Shown: positions 37,087-50,700 of the stretch, one piece after another
Layout: each line of letters begins with the position of its first letter
Position numbering within the stretch: the first letter of the stretch is position 1
DNA from: Troglohyphantes excavatus
Lineage: Eukaryota; Arthropoda; Arachnida; Araneae; Linyphiidae
Reading direction: 5' to 3'
Length of the DNA stretch: 64,000 nucleotides
Assembly (NCBI GenBank): GCA_963932185.1
Contig: OZ010672.1
Span: 17,631,714-17,695,713 of the forward strand
Notes under the pieces: generated by a model
Told to the model about the DNA's origin: nothing
Database searches by the model: none
Seen by the model: the letters and a program-made list of their open reading frames with translations, nothing else
Program-made: the position numbers and the translations under genes

Positions 37087-37824
37087 CAGTGGCGGCTCGC
37101 CCACTACAGCAAGTACAGCCGGGCTGCACCTAGATTCATTAGCGCATTTTAAAACTAAAATAAGATATTTTACTAATTTTCTTAAATGAAGATTAGAATT
37201 GAAAAAGAAAATTCTACGGCAGTAAACAAAATCTCCGATAAATAGCAAGCCTGTTACCGTAATGCACAATTCATGAGGGGGAAAACTCCATTCAATCAAT
37301 TGCAGCCAAAAAGCGAAATCGGCTGCATCGTTGCCATGGCAACCTCTACGTAGTATGGAGATTCCCCCCATGCTAATGCACTGCATTTGTGAGAAGGTAC
37401 AGCCGAAATGAATATTCTTGTTTTAGCTGTACTTGAGGTTCGATATGCTGATTGGCTCGTTGGTGAAACGAGAACTTACAAGAATATTTTTCGTGATACA
37501 TTTACTGTGTGCTGTTGTTTCAGGACATGGTTCTGCTGTTGTTTCGTTATGTAAATTAATATTAAAATTGACCGATTCGCATGTTTAAAAGAAAGCAGGA
37601 TTGCTTTAATTTTCAAAAAATAAGTAAGTGTTTTCCGTTTTTTTCGCATGTTATCAGTTCGTAAAAATTGAAAGTAAACTTTGATTTGATTAGTGAATAA
37701 TAAAGAATTTCCTTTCATGTATGGTTTTTGGAAATGTATGTTCCGTTCATGTATGGCTTAGGCGGGCGGGGGGGATTCAGATGATTTCGGCTGCACTAAC
37801 ATTTTCGACCACGGGCCGCCACTG
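37087..37824. mobile_element. hAT-type non-autonomous element with perfect 8-bp target duplication
   Basis: The left end CAGTGGCGGCTCG and the right end GGGCCGCCACTG are inverted matches. TCAGACAC flanks both sides (37079-37086 and 37825-37832). No transposase ORF is seen. A diverged partial copy of its left half follows at about 38030-38300. Confidence 0.85.
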
Positions 37825-38029
37825 TCAGACACGGGGTTAATTATGTCAATCGATTCATAAATTTTCACTGTTACACATTTTCCAATTCATCAGCCAATTG
37901 CGAGTACTTTTTAATTCATAATTTTGAAAAGAAGTCACGTGCCTGGGGCCATTCGGTCTGAGATTTTGGTTTCCCGATTATGACGTCATATTCGCTCTAC
38001 TACAGTCCATTCATGCTCGAAGTGGGATA

Positions 38030-38300
38030 CAGCAAGAACTGCCGGGCTGCGCCTAAATTTATTAGTGTATTTTAAAACTAAAATTATACATTTTACTAAT
38101 TTTCTTAAATGAAGATTAAAATTGAAAATGAAGATGATGGTAAGTAAAAAAAAATCTCCGATAAATAGCATTCCTGTTGCCGTAATGCACAATTCCGGAA
38201 GGAGAAAACTCCATTCAAATCAAAACTGTAGCCACAAAATGAAGTTAAGAGTTGTCTGCATCGTTGCCATGACAACCTCTATGTAGTATGGCCCCACGCT
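38030..38300. repeat. Diverged second copy of the 37087-37824 element interior
   Basis: Segments such as GCCGGGCTGC, ACTAATTTTCTTAAATGAAG, ATCTCCGATAAATAGCA and the TCGTTGCCATG block occur in the same order as at 37118-37340, with many substitutions. Ends were not resolved. Confidence 0.7.
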
Positions 38301-38449
38301 ACTATTGGGTTTGCGGCGAGATGCTGCCCATAAAGAATTTTCCAACTTTGACAGTACTTGTGAATTCGACAAACTGATTGGATCGTGCATGAATCGTAGG
38401 GTTGGGCGGGAACCGAGAATGTCCAAGAATCTCATCAAACGAAAATAGT

Positions 38450-41400
38450 TTTGGTGATAAGTTTACACATGTGCTGTCTTGTTATTTAAGTTAATATTAA
38501 AATTTATAATTTAACCATTTTGAAACATAGAGCCCCGTTTTCGTAAAATGTGATGCGTCTTGCGCAAACTCCTTTTAACCAAAATTAACCATTCACATAA
38601 AAGGGGGTACATTATCTGTTAAATCATTAAAACTGTTGTAATCATTAAAACTGTTTTTAAAGGTCAATAAAAAAAACTATACAATTGATTGTTTTTATTT
38701 TCACATACTTGAATTTATAAAAAATTAAATTTTAGAATCTTCTTTTTTTCAGTTGAAGTAGATGATAACGACAGATATTTCCCAAAAAATCTCAGTACTT
38801 TGCATAATCGTAATTAAAAGTTAGAGCTATTTAAGATCTCTAACTTTTAATAGAACTTAACTAAGAAAACTATTTAAGAAATTCGAAGAAATTCCATGTC
38901 CGAAAAACGATTGACGGCATTATCAGCACGATGTCAATCGAACAAAAGGAATAATTGGTGACCGTAAGAAAACAATGCCCTTTTATGGTGACATCATTGA
39001 CTGATTCGCAAATTTAGCAGAAAGGAGGATTGATTTAATTTTTTAAAGATAAGTGTTTTCTATTTTTTTTTCTCACGTTCATCATTTCATAAAAATTAAT
39101 CATTAATAAAAAAGCAATTGGGGCCGTCGTAAATTTTTATTAGCATAAGCAGGAGGGACCTCAAAATCGAATTGAAAGAATATAAGCTTTTGAATAAAAT
39201 GGACCTGATGATTTGATTTAAGATTGCTATGGCTATTATGCCTGCTTTAAGAAAATAATTAATCAAATCCGTAAAGAAAATGTCAAAAAAAATCTAGTTA
39301 GAAGAACGGAATTTTTCCGATTAAAGTGTTTTTTATATATATATTTTCTAGCAAATTCACGACTCACACCACATTCAATTCAGCAATTGAGTACAAATAG
39401 TTAAACATTTTATTTAATTGCTTTTTAGCTAATTAGCTAATTTTAAAACTAATCTGAAAACCAATTTTTTAAAAAAAGTGATAGGCACAAATTTGGGAAT
39501 ACGGCTAAAAATTATAAATTAGATCGTTTATTTTTTATGCGTTTTGACTACGGCAACGAAATTTATTGCGTTATTCAGTTTTAATGTAAAATAGCTTCAA
39601 ACAAAAATGCCCTATTGCAACAAAATTAACCTCATCAAACATTTTAAATCTAATTGAGTGAATTTCATGATTATATGATAGCTAATTTTTGAGATGCAGG
39701 TCAAAATATGAAAGGGTAAAAACATTATTTTGAAAACAGCAGTTTTTTTTTATATCATTCAAAAGCTTAGATTCTTGTCCGTACTATCGATCGTAGTTAT
39801 TACAATAAGGATTTTTTTTTATGTGGGAGAGTTCATTTTAAACTCAATATTTTTATGCATACCTCATAATTGTAATTATGAGGTATTTTATGCATTTCAT
39901 CTTTTACATTTTTTTTTTACTTTAACATGAAATAGCTTCTGACATTAGTTAGACAATATCCCAATTGTATTCTCCAAAAATTTCTAAACAAACAAATTGA
40001 GTTTTATAATTATCTGATATTTGTGCACAAAAACATTTTGTAAATGTGATCATCTATTTAATGAATAACTTAAATAAAATCAATAGTCAAAGCAACAAAT
40101 GAATATATAATAACAATAATTTATTTATTATTACAATAAAAAATCTTTATACAATTAGCCATATAAAATATCCCATACACTTTATGGATTTACAATCACA
40201 CAAGAAACATTTTAGGAGCTTAAATTCATCTCTTAACTGGACTTAATATATAAAAACATGAAACAAAACATATAAGAACTTAATAAATTAACAATATTAA
40301 TTCATTTATGCATTTCACAAGCACATAAATGCAAAGACATAACTTTATCAAGAACTTGCAACTCTTCAAGGCAAACTTATATTTTCCCCAACTCATGAAC
40401 AGTATATACAAGGAAATAAATAATATAATTAAATTAAAAATGAATGAGAGATTTCTTTTAAACAATATGCGCAATAAAAAACCACGAGAGTTTGTGTTGA
40501 ATGAGTAATGCCTTTCAAACTACATTATAAAATCCATTTCTATTAAAGAAAGCACAATTACATTTTTATAAAATATAATGCATACTCAATGTAAAACAAA
40601 TATTTTTTTTTGGCATACACTTTGAAATAATGTTATTATTTTTAAAGCGTTAGTACAAAATACAATTTAAGGTGCCAATCAATTATTAAATGAACTAACT
40701 TATTTTGAAAAATTCTTATAAACGTTTTAGTAAGTCTAATTTAAAAAAAATAACTGATAAATGGGTTATTTATACCACTAAGACTAATTACAAAATATTT
40801 TCTAATTATAAAATGGTAATTATAGGTTTTTATTGTTATATTCAATCAGTTTAAAGATCTAAAATATTAAAGTGACTTTTGCTTTGAAATTATTATGATT
40901 GAAAATGAATTGATTTGTAGTGAATTTTTTATTGGATAGAAAAATTAACTTTTAATTAAAATTCTCAGTTATGTAGTGGTAAGATTTGTTAAGGATATTT
41001 ATAGCATCAAGTTTTTTCTAAAGTTTATATTTCTATCTGTTCAACATAGCATATTTAGGGAAAACGACAATTTGTGATTAATAAACCACAGAGTGTATCT
41101 TGTAAGGAAGAGAACAATAATTTTAAAATTATTTACTGCTTCTGTATAAACTAGTAAATAATTCAAAATATATTCTTTCTACTAATATTGGGAATGTATA
41201 AGTGACAATACAAAAGTGGGTCATAAAAACCAATATACTATTTCACAGCTGTTTATATTATATACTCGAAAATATCACAAGCCACATGTTTCTTAGCATA
41301 AAAATGCAATAAGTATTAATAAGTATATCTCAACCATCACAGTGAGAATAAAATGTTCATGAAGAAAACACTATCAGAGAAAAATATGCAAACATTTTAA

Positions 41401-41734
41401 TAAAATTGACAATTTTTTTAAAAATTTTGTTCAGAAGTAATGATATTAATTACACAACAGTGTGTAACCAATTAAAGTAATCTTAAAAATAGTAGAGCAA
41501 CACTAAATTACACATTTATAATTAAAAAAAAGTAATCAAAAATTTCATTTTCAATATAGTTTGTTGATTTTATGTGAATACCAGTAAATTACTAAAATAA
41601 GAAAATATTTAAAGCTGCAATATTTAAAATGTAAGTTTTAGAAATTAACAACATAATCAAACACCATATTTCATGAGATCTACATAAACAAAGGACTTAT
41701 TAATGCTTTTCAGAGGGTTTTTTTTCTGTTCAAG
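38450..41734. other. Intergenic / 3' flank of the kinase gene, nothing further seen
   Basis: AT-rich sequence without recognisable coding. The kinase 3' untranslated region presumably occupies the upper part; several AATAAA hexamers occur on the minus strand, so the end cannot be placed. Confidence 0.4.
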
Positions 41735-44700
41735 CTACAAAGAAAAAAACTGGTGATCTAATGCTTCTGATAAGGTTATTCTTTCATGTGGCTTATATTT
41801 TAGAAACTTCCCTAAAAGGTCAAACAGTTGGCGGTGTTCGTGATTGGACACTTTCATATATTTCTGAAAAAATAAATTAAATAATATATTTAATTAGTTA
41901 AAATATTTCAACAATAAATAATTTTAAGTCGCATAAAAATGAGAAAAATACACTTCTTTGATAAATTCTATAATAAAAATATTGTGTGTTGTGAGTTTTA
42001 TCTAAGGACATGTTTGTAGAATTCAATATAAAATATTTCTTATCTATATTTCCCAAATGTTCTTACTCTATTAAAAACAATTTATTTTATTTTTTAAACC
42101 CCTTTTGTGTGAGATGTGGCCTATCGATATTTCTACTATTCCTGGTTGAGTATTATACACATGCAATTCATAAAAATATGAGATGTTTCTAATTAAACTG
42201 GCTGGCTTTTGTAGTTCGATTTGAAAAGCAGAATAATGCCAAACTTAGTGGGGAATTAAAAATATTATAAAAAACAGATGAAATTGCATAGAAACGTTGT
42301 TTTAATCGATGTGACCTTTTCTCGTGGACAACACTTTGCACCTGTGGACAGCATTTTCTAAAAGCCGAACACAACACATCAAAAGGAATTTTCATCATAG
42401 TGGGGCTATTCTAAAGTCTACCTTAGTGGGGTAAAGGACTTGACTATCTTAAAGGACAACATATCATGGATTGTGATATGTTTTTTTGGGGCTGTAGAGA
42501 ATTAGGTTCACAGGGGGTAAAGTGTTGAGAACAGCAGTCACCTTAAAGGTATATTCAATATTCTCACCAGGGAAGTCATAGTTTCGATAAAAGCATGATG
42601 TGTCAATGCAATTTCGTATTTTTAATTCAGTTGTCTAGTTTTTGTATTGTTTTTACATGCCACATTTGCCACTTTAGGAACTAATTTTTTTTTCATAGAA
42701 AATCAAAAGTTCCATGTTGTTACATACACACACACACACACCACCGTTATCAAAGTCAGAAAATTATGGCATCAAGTAGTAGTAGTTATAACCAGTGCTC
42801 GATTTCTAGAAATAGAGGTACCGGAATTGAACCTTCCGCGGGGCGTGGGAGTTCAATGAATCAGCTATCAAACCCAAGTCTGGAAGAATAATATTTTTCT
42901 TTAATAGAGGTACCGGAGTGCCGCGGCACTCCGGTACCGTACCAAGCCCTGGTTATGACTGTAGAACCAAATTAAAACAAAGTCATCAAAATTGTAGTAA
43001 TCACGCCATCAAATTGACGATTTTTAAAAAACTTTACACATTTGATTATCTGTTGATAATCAAATACCTAACTAATATAATGAGTGCTAAAAATAACATT
43101 AGTTTTTAGTAGTAAATCAAAAAGAAAACAAGATTTTTAGTAAGCACTGATTTAGTGGCACTGACATACTTGACGCTGTATCGTTCAATGTAATAGATTA
43201 ACGCCTCACTGGTATTCAAAATATCATTTTGAGATAGTAATTAAATTCTTTCGGTTGATGTCACAGGATTTATGGTATATAATACATCTGGCTTCCTTGG
43301 ATAAGAAACTGACGGGGATGGTTTAGCTGGATGAAATGTTACTTTTACCCCATTAATTTCTTCCTTTTTCATAAGCACATACGCTAGCCACCAGTATATC
43401 ATAAAAAAAGGCTATAAAAAATACTGAAAAATGTCACCTTACCCACTTCTCTAACTTAATTAGGAGAACTGGTATGGCAATTGAAATATATGGTGGTATT
43501 GTGGATGTAATTTCAAAACAGGTTAATATATTCTAATAAAATGTTATATTTTACATAGAGGTAACCCCTGTGCAAAATCTTAGATGGTGAGGTTAATGAG
43601 GGTGTTGATTTGACGTGAAAATGACCTTCACACACAATTCAGATTGCACACAATGTTCGAAAGTCTTCGACTGAACACAGGCAAGGCCAAAATTTGGCAT
43701 TTTTTAGATTAATATATTTTTTAATTCTGGTATAAAATTCTCACCAGTCATATATAATAAAAAAAATATTTATTACTAAATTTGGATTTATTCCTATGAG
43801 CACATTGTAATACAGAACAAATTAGTTAAAATCTGCATATTGTACAGACTATCCTTACAAGTTGACAGTTATTCATTACATAAAGATAATAAATAAAGCA
43901 ATTAAATATACTGTTTATTTAAATAGTAGGATTTAAACTAAAAAACATACATGCAGAGGTTTGCATCCACTTCTTTTGAGTCCTTGAGTATTTATACCAA
44001 TCTGATGTTGTCTATGCAGGCTAGAAGGGGGAAAAATCAATATTTTACATAAAATATTAGTAAACTATTTTTAAGACTTAATTTAAAGTTAAATTAGATA
44101 TATTTTAAAGTTAATTACAAAGTTTTCTTGATTATATATGTACACTATTGCATGATATAAACACATATTTGATTTTACAATACATTTCAGCATGAATTTG
44201 TAACATTTATTAAAACAAGAATCACAGATTTGAAAGACATTTTTGAAATGAAGCAATAATTAAACAAATAATTAATAAATGTAGATTTTCCATCGCAAAA
44301 ATATACAAAACTACTTTGTAGCAAAATATTCAGTTCCAGGTAAACAATTTTGGTTGAATTGTCATACACAGATAGAACAAAATATTTTCTTCAATTTAAA
44401 ATCATTGTGTGTGGGAGATGTTTATTATTAATAAAATTATTTATTGAGTTTTGAATCAGGAAAAGTTGCAGCTTTTTAGGAAATGACATTTGTCACCGGA
44501 TATTCCAAGACACAGCTATAACTTACAAATTTTTACAAGAAGAAAAAAAGTGGAATGCTCTAAAGAACACAACTTGGAAGGGAAAGTAGACACAAGTAGT
44601 GTTAGTGTTGGAAAAAAACCTATTTCTGATGGGTGAGCACACTTCAAGCAGAGAGTTGTAATATTAAATAGAGAGCGCCTTCAATACCAGACTCTCATAA

Positions 44701-47700
44701 GGCCACAGTGTCAACATTGAAAAGAAAAACCCACATCATGTGGTTATAGCGCTGCCACATTTGACGTTCAGACATCTGCAGGAGTTTCAAATTTGGCGCA
44801 CTTTCTTCTCTTTTGGTGATAAGGAGTTCTGTCCGTATTCAACTTTTTAACATATATGTACGTATTTACTTATTTTCAAACAAAATGCGCTAAATATTTC
44901 CTCTTCATTAACGAAACGAAAATATTTTATTTGTGTTCAATACTCTTACATAAAAACGTAATGCAATTATTTCAAAACTACAAAGTAAGAAAAATTTCCT
45001 TAATATATCTGTTAAACTCCCTTAAATTGTGCCACTCATTAAAAAAAAACCTATATTTAAATACAAAATTAAACACAAAACCATATTACAATACTTCGAT
45101 CTCGTTTAGTTCTGAAAGTCGCCAAGGCCTGCCAAGTAATATTGGCGCATGAATGAATTGGCATTTCCACATATCACATGGTTTCAATGGTGCACACATG
45201 GAAATCAGCATTTTTATTCCTCTATTTGTATCATTACTCCAAGATGACAAAGGTACTTTCTCTAACAACCATAGAAGTTAAATGAAATGATGAGGTTGTG
45301 AATCGGCCCTTTAACTCTTCTAACTTAAACACCATAGAAAATGTTTGAGGAATACACCATCTTGAAAGAAAAAAAAAACCAGCCCCATACCTGCTAACAT
45401 TTAAAAAACTAAATCCATTCATTATTTTAATAACCAATTTGCAAAGAATTATCTGTTTTAACATTACAAAAAAAGAGTATTTAATTTGTGTCAAATATAA
45501 AAATGACAACTTTTAAAAAAAGTTTTAATTGTTTAATTGCAATTTTTAAAAAAATTAAATTACATTTTACTAGACAACTTGTAGAAAAGTTGCCTTATTA
45601 ATGCAATTAAGATAACAGAAAAATGTTATTTTCATACGCAAAACAAATCACTAACTGCATTTAAGAAAATCAGAAACATGCACCGAATAAAAAATACACG
45701 ACCCTTCAACAAAAATGTAATATATTCAATATATATATATTAATATATACATATTCAACAAAAATGTCATGCAATAATACAATTTAACAACATATTAGGT
45801 TAGAAGGAAAGTTCTGTCGTATTTTAAATAGTCAGGTGATTTTGCTTGTAAATAAAAAGTACATCTGGCTAGTGAGTCAATCGGATTTTTTTGTTGTTTT
45901 TTTAGACTGCTGTATAATATAAAAGGTGCTCTTTTTTACCGTTCATCATTTACTTGTGATATTTAAAGTGAAAAACATGTCAGTAGATAAAGTGCATTTA
46001 CGATACTGCATTTTATATGAATTCCAAAAAGGAAGCAATGCATCGGTTGCATGTAAAAATTTATGTGCGGTATTTGGAAAAGATATTGTAAATGTTAGTA
46101 ATTGTCATAGATGGTTTAGCAAATTTCGTTCCGGGGATCTGAGCCTCAAAGAAAGTGATCGATCTGGACGACCATCCAAGCTCGATAATGATGTTTTGCG
46201 ATCCATGTTGGAAAATAATCCACATTTAACAAGTCGAGAAATTGCAGAAGAGTTTGGCATTCATCATACAACTGTTGGAAATCACATTAAATCTGTTGGG
46301 TTTGTGTTAAAGCAAAATGTTTGGGTTCCACATGAATTAACGGAAAAGAATTTGTCTGATCGTGTAAGAATGTGTTCATGACATCTGATTAGACACAATG
46401 TGGAGCCGTTTTTGGACAGGCTGGTTATTGGAGATGAAAAGTGGATTCTTTACGAGAATATTAAGAGAAAAAAATATTACTGCAAAATTATCTAACGGGA
46501 AAAAAAATTCACGTCTTTTGAAAGTGTTTCTAAGGCAGTTGCTGACTATTTTAACTCCAAGGATGAGAAAAAACAGGAAATCGCAGGTTACCTGAAAGAT
46601 GGCAACAGGTTGTAACAAATAACGGAGCATATATAATTGATTAATATTAAACACATATTTTTTATAAATGAATTCAAATATTTTCTTTAAAATACGACAG
46701 AACTTTCCCTCCAACCCAATATTTTTATGTTTCTTTTAGCTTCTTATTGTGCATAAATAATAAGAAACTTTTTTAAATTAAAAATTCCTTATTTTAGATT
46801 CAGAGAACATCAATTTAGATGCATCAAAATCTAGCTTGTACACAATATATCCAAGCGATTTCTTATTATATTAAATAAGGGTTCGTTTACAAAGATTTAT
46901 TTTTATGTTTCTTCACAATGTGCATAGATGGCAAATTTTTGTAAAATAAAAAATGTCTTGAAATCTCAGATTGAGAGAATATCAATTCAGACGTATCAAA
47001 ATAACTCTAACAAAATGCTTACTCCATTTCCTACATTGTATGTTACGTTAAATAAGGGTTCGTTTACACACTATTAAAGGTGAATGGTCTTATAATTTTA
47101 CAACAGCATATTTACATTAGTAATTTTGTTTGATAAAGGATTTAATTTAATGATTTTTGTCAATTATTAATATGTTAGGTTGAAAATATATAGTGGTTGT
47201 ATCATTAAAAGAGGAGGTTCAGTTTACCAGTGGGAAAGGTACATGTCTGGTAAAGGACCCAAGACATCTTGCATTGTATCAGCAAGTCCATCATCCTCTT
47301 CAGCCTAGGCATTTAAAAAGTAAAGTAGGCTATAGTTAAGCTACGGTAAAAAATTAATTTTTAAAATAACCATTTAAATTTAAGCTACAATCGTTTTATA
47401 CAACTAAATTAGAATTTTAAATGCCAGTTCACACATAATTTTTTTTAAAACATCAATTTTCAAAATACTCAACAATTGTTTGGCTTCTATCGCAAGTATA
47501 ATTTCATTTTCTATTAAATGAACTAAAAAAATTCACACTTGTAATAACTATTACTGATTATGTTATATATATAAAACAAATATATATTTTTTATGCAATA
47601 TTGAAAACAAATATACAATATCAACTTTGATTATTTAAATAAATATAATTCAATAGTTTAAATAACAATAATTAAATTTATAAATATTTGCCGGATGCTG

Positions 47701-50700
47701 TACCCAAAGCCTTTTTACCACCTTTATAGAGTTAGTGTACTGCTAGAATAACAAAGGAAAGATAGCAAACACACAAATTGATGATTTTAATAATTGCTTG
47801 CTTTGTACAAAATAGCATAGTACTCACTGCTTCCAGTCAATATATGATGATCACCAAATAAAGTTTAGCAAGAGTTAAATATTAAAAGCTTACTCATTTT
47901 GTGTTATGAAATAAAAATAAATAAATTATAAAGCTTAGTTGAAGATTACTTACAGGAAATAGGAGGGATCCATGGTATAATTCAAAAACTATACAAGCAA
48001 TACTCCAGACATCACAAGATTTTGACCATCCAAGATCTAAAATGTATAGCAAGTGATTATTATTTTTATACTTTAAGATAATTTACATTTGTCAATTTAT
48101 AATTTTTTTTAATATTTACCGAATATTACTTCAGGTGCTCGATAATTTCTTGTCTGAATATGGCTATTATTCATTCCATAACAAAGCTCTGCAGATCCGA
48201 AGTCTATTACTCTAATAGTTGGATTTATTACTTTTCGGTAAGAAGTATTTCTCTAAAAAGATTTAGAATTTATGCAATCATGATTGATATATCAAAAATA
48301 TAGTGAAATAATTATCTTAATTTTTTTCCCTAATAGGTTTTTATTTGACCACTGTGCGCAATATACCTTTTTAAAAGTCTTAATTTTAAATTTCTAATAT
48401 TTACATATTAGAACAATCATTCATACACATATAACATATTTTATAACGAAATTTTAATGATAAAAAATAATGTACTGGTAAAAGTTATTATTGGTATCAG
48501 CAATTCAATACAAATATAACATATTTTATAAAGACATGTTAATGATATAAAATAATGTGTTGGTAAAAGTTATTACTGGTATTAGCAATTAATTCGAATG
48601 AGGATTGGAGAATTGAGGGGAATGAAAATCAGTTAACTTGAAATTATAATCTTAGTTTCAAGAACACTTTTAATTAAGAAACACACAAAAATACTGTTTT
48701 AAATAAGATAAGATATTTGGCAAACCTAACAATATTTTATTGGGCTAAGAAGAAATTCAATGTCTTATGTGAAGACTGAAAATGTTAAAAATTGTTAGTT
48801 TTGGTTTCTTTTATTATATTGCATTATTTTCATTTAATTTATTATTTGCATTCTTTTGAATAAATTAAAGTAATTTAAACATTAAGTCAAAGGAATAAAG
48901 TTTGCTATACATGCACACAAAAGTGCAATACAATTAAAAGTGATACTGATGCTTCAGTCTTTCATAAGTGTAATTTGATGACAAGAAAAATGCATTTTCA
49001 GAAATGAGATAATAACTAATTGTGAGTTAAAAGGTAACAACTTACTGTAGAACGAATACCGTATGAAAAATCAGAAGACACAAAGCAAATATTCTCAGGT
49101 TTCAAGTCGGTATGTACGATAAAATTGTCATGCAGAGCTAAAGAAAGAACAAAATAAAGAAGATTTATTTTCTTCATGTCAATAACATTACTTAATTCTA
49201 GAAGTTTTAATTTTTTTTTATTACCTTTAATAGATTTGCATATCTGGTAAGCAATTTGTCGAGTTTGCGATAAGGTATATGGCTGAAATTGATTATCTCT
49301 CTAAAATAGATAAAAAAGTAATAAAAGATTATTGAGAGATAAGCAAAAGAAGGTGAGGTTAGTAAAAGGAGGCACAAACCCAAATTTTAAAAAATACACA
49401 AAAAACTTTTATGAAAATAAATAAAATTTTACATAACATATATACCACAATTGGAAAACAATGGTTTATTATAATCATACGTTTCAAATTCAAAAGCAAT
49501 TTTAAAGGATTCTTTTTTTTTGTCGTTTTTAAGGAAAAAGTTGAATTTTGAGACAAAAGACAATTGTTCTTGATAAAGGAGTTAAAAATATTCATATTAG
49601 ATTTGTATTTTCAGCTTCAAACAAACACAAACAATTATAAATATTTGCTCACCATAAAGTCATATAGACTGGAACCAGTCAATTCTAGTGCTATACAAAT
49701 ATGGCCTTGATATTCAAAGTAATCTAACATTTTGATCCATAACCTATAAAGGGAAATTTACATAAATAAGTATAACAATATTTTATTCAAACATTATAAA
49801 ACAAAAAATGTCAACTACCAAACCAATATAGACAATATGCAATTGTGTTCAATAAATTTGAACTTTTAAATGTAAACATAGAATTTTAAATGCACTATAG
49901 AAAATAAACAAATTAAAAAGATTGTCAAAGGAATAAAGTTAAACGGTTTGTACAAATCGCAAATAAGCAATTAAACAAACGTCATAAGCACATTCTATAC
50001 CTTGTTTCCCATGTTTAATTATGCATAGAACATATAACTAGAAAAAAGAATAAAAGCTTTATTATTAACCTTAAAACACCATCTTTTATCGTCATTATGT
50101 CATGAAATAGAGTATTGACAGGAAATATACCTCTAAGTAAATTATCTGTGATTTGTTCAGTTGATTGACTAATTTTTTTTGGATGATGCAACACAGCCAA
50201 TTATTCCAGGTTGTATGTACATCAACCTAAGGAGCATTTTGAACCCTTTGTCTTGTGCTTTGAGTGGCCAAAAAACTCTTGGTTCAAGAGTGATAAAATG
50301 TCTTGATTTAATTTATTATAATTCAGACATTTAAAAAAAATTATATTGCGTTTAAAGTGGCTAAATAGATATATTCAATTATATATATTAATCATAAGTA
50401 TTACCTACTTATATTCTAGTTGATATTTAAATTTAATACTGGAGATTAATTTTATTATTATATCTGCAGATTATTTTTAATACCAAGATCAATACTGAAT
50501 TTGCTTTTGAATTAAATCCTAAAAAGCACCCTTATGAATACCTTAAGTATGATGATCGTTGAAAATAAATCACTTAAATTGCACTTATAAGTAAGACTAT
50601 AACTCTATAACACTGTTAGCTTTTCTGAATTATTTTTAAAAAATGAGTTAAAATGAAATATTTGCATATATCAAAGTAGTAAAGAATTTAATATGAAACA

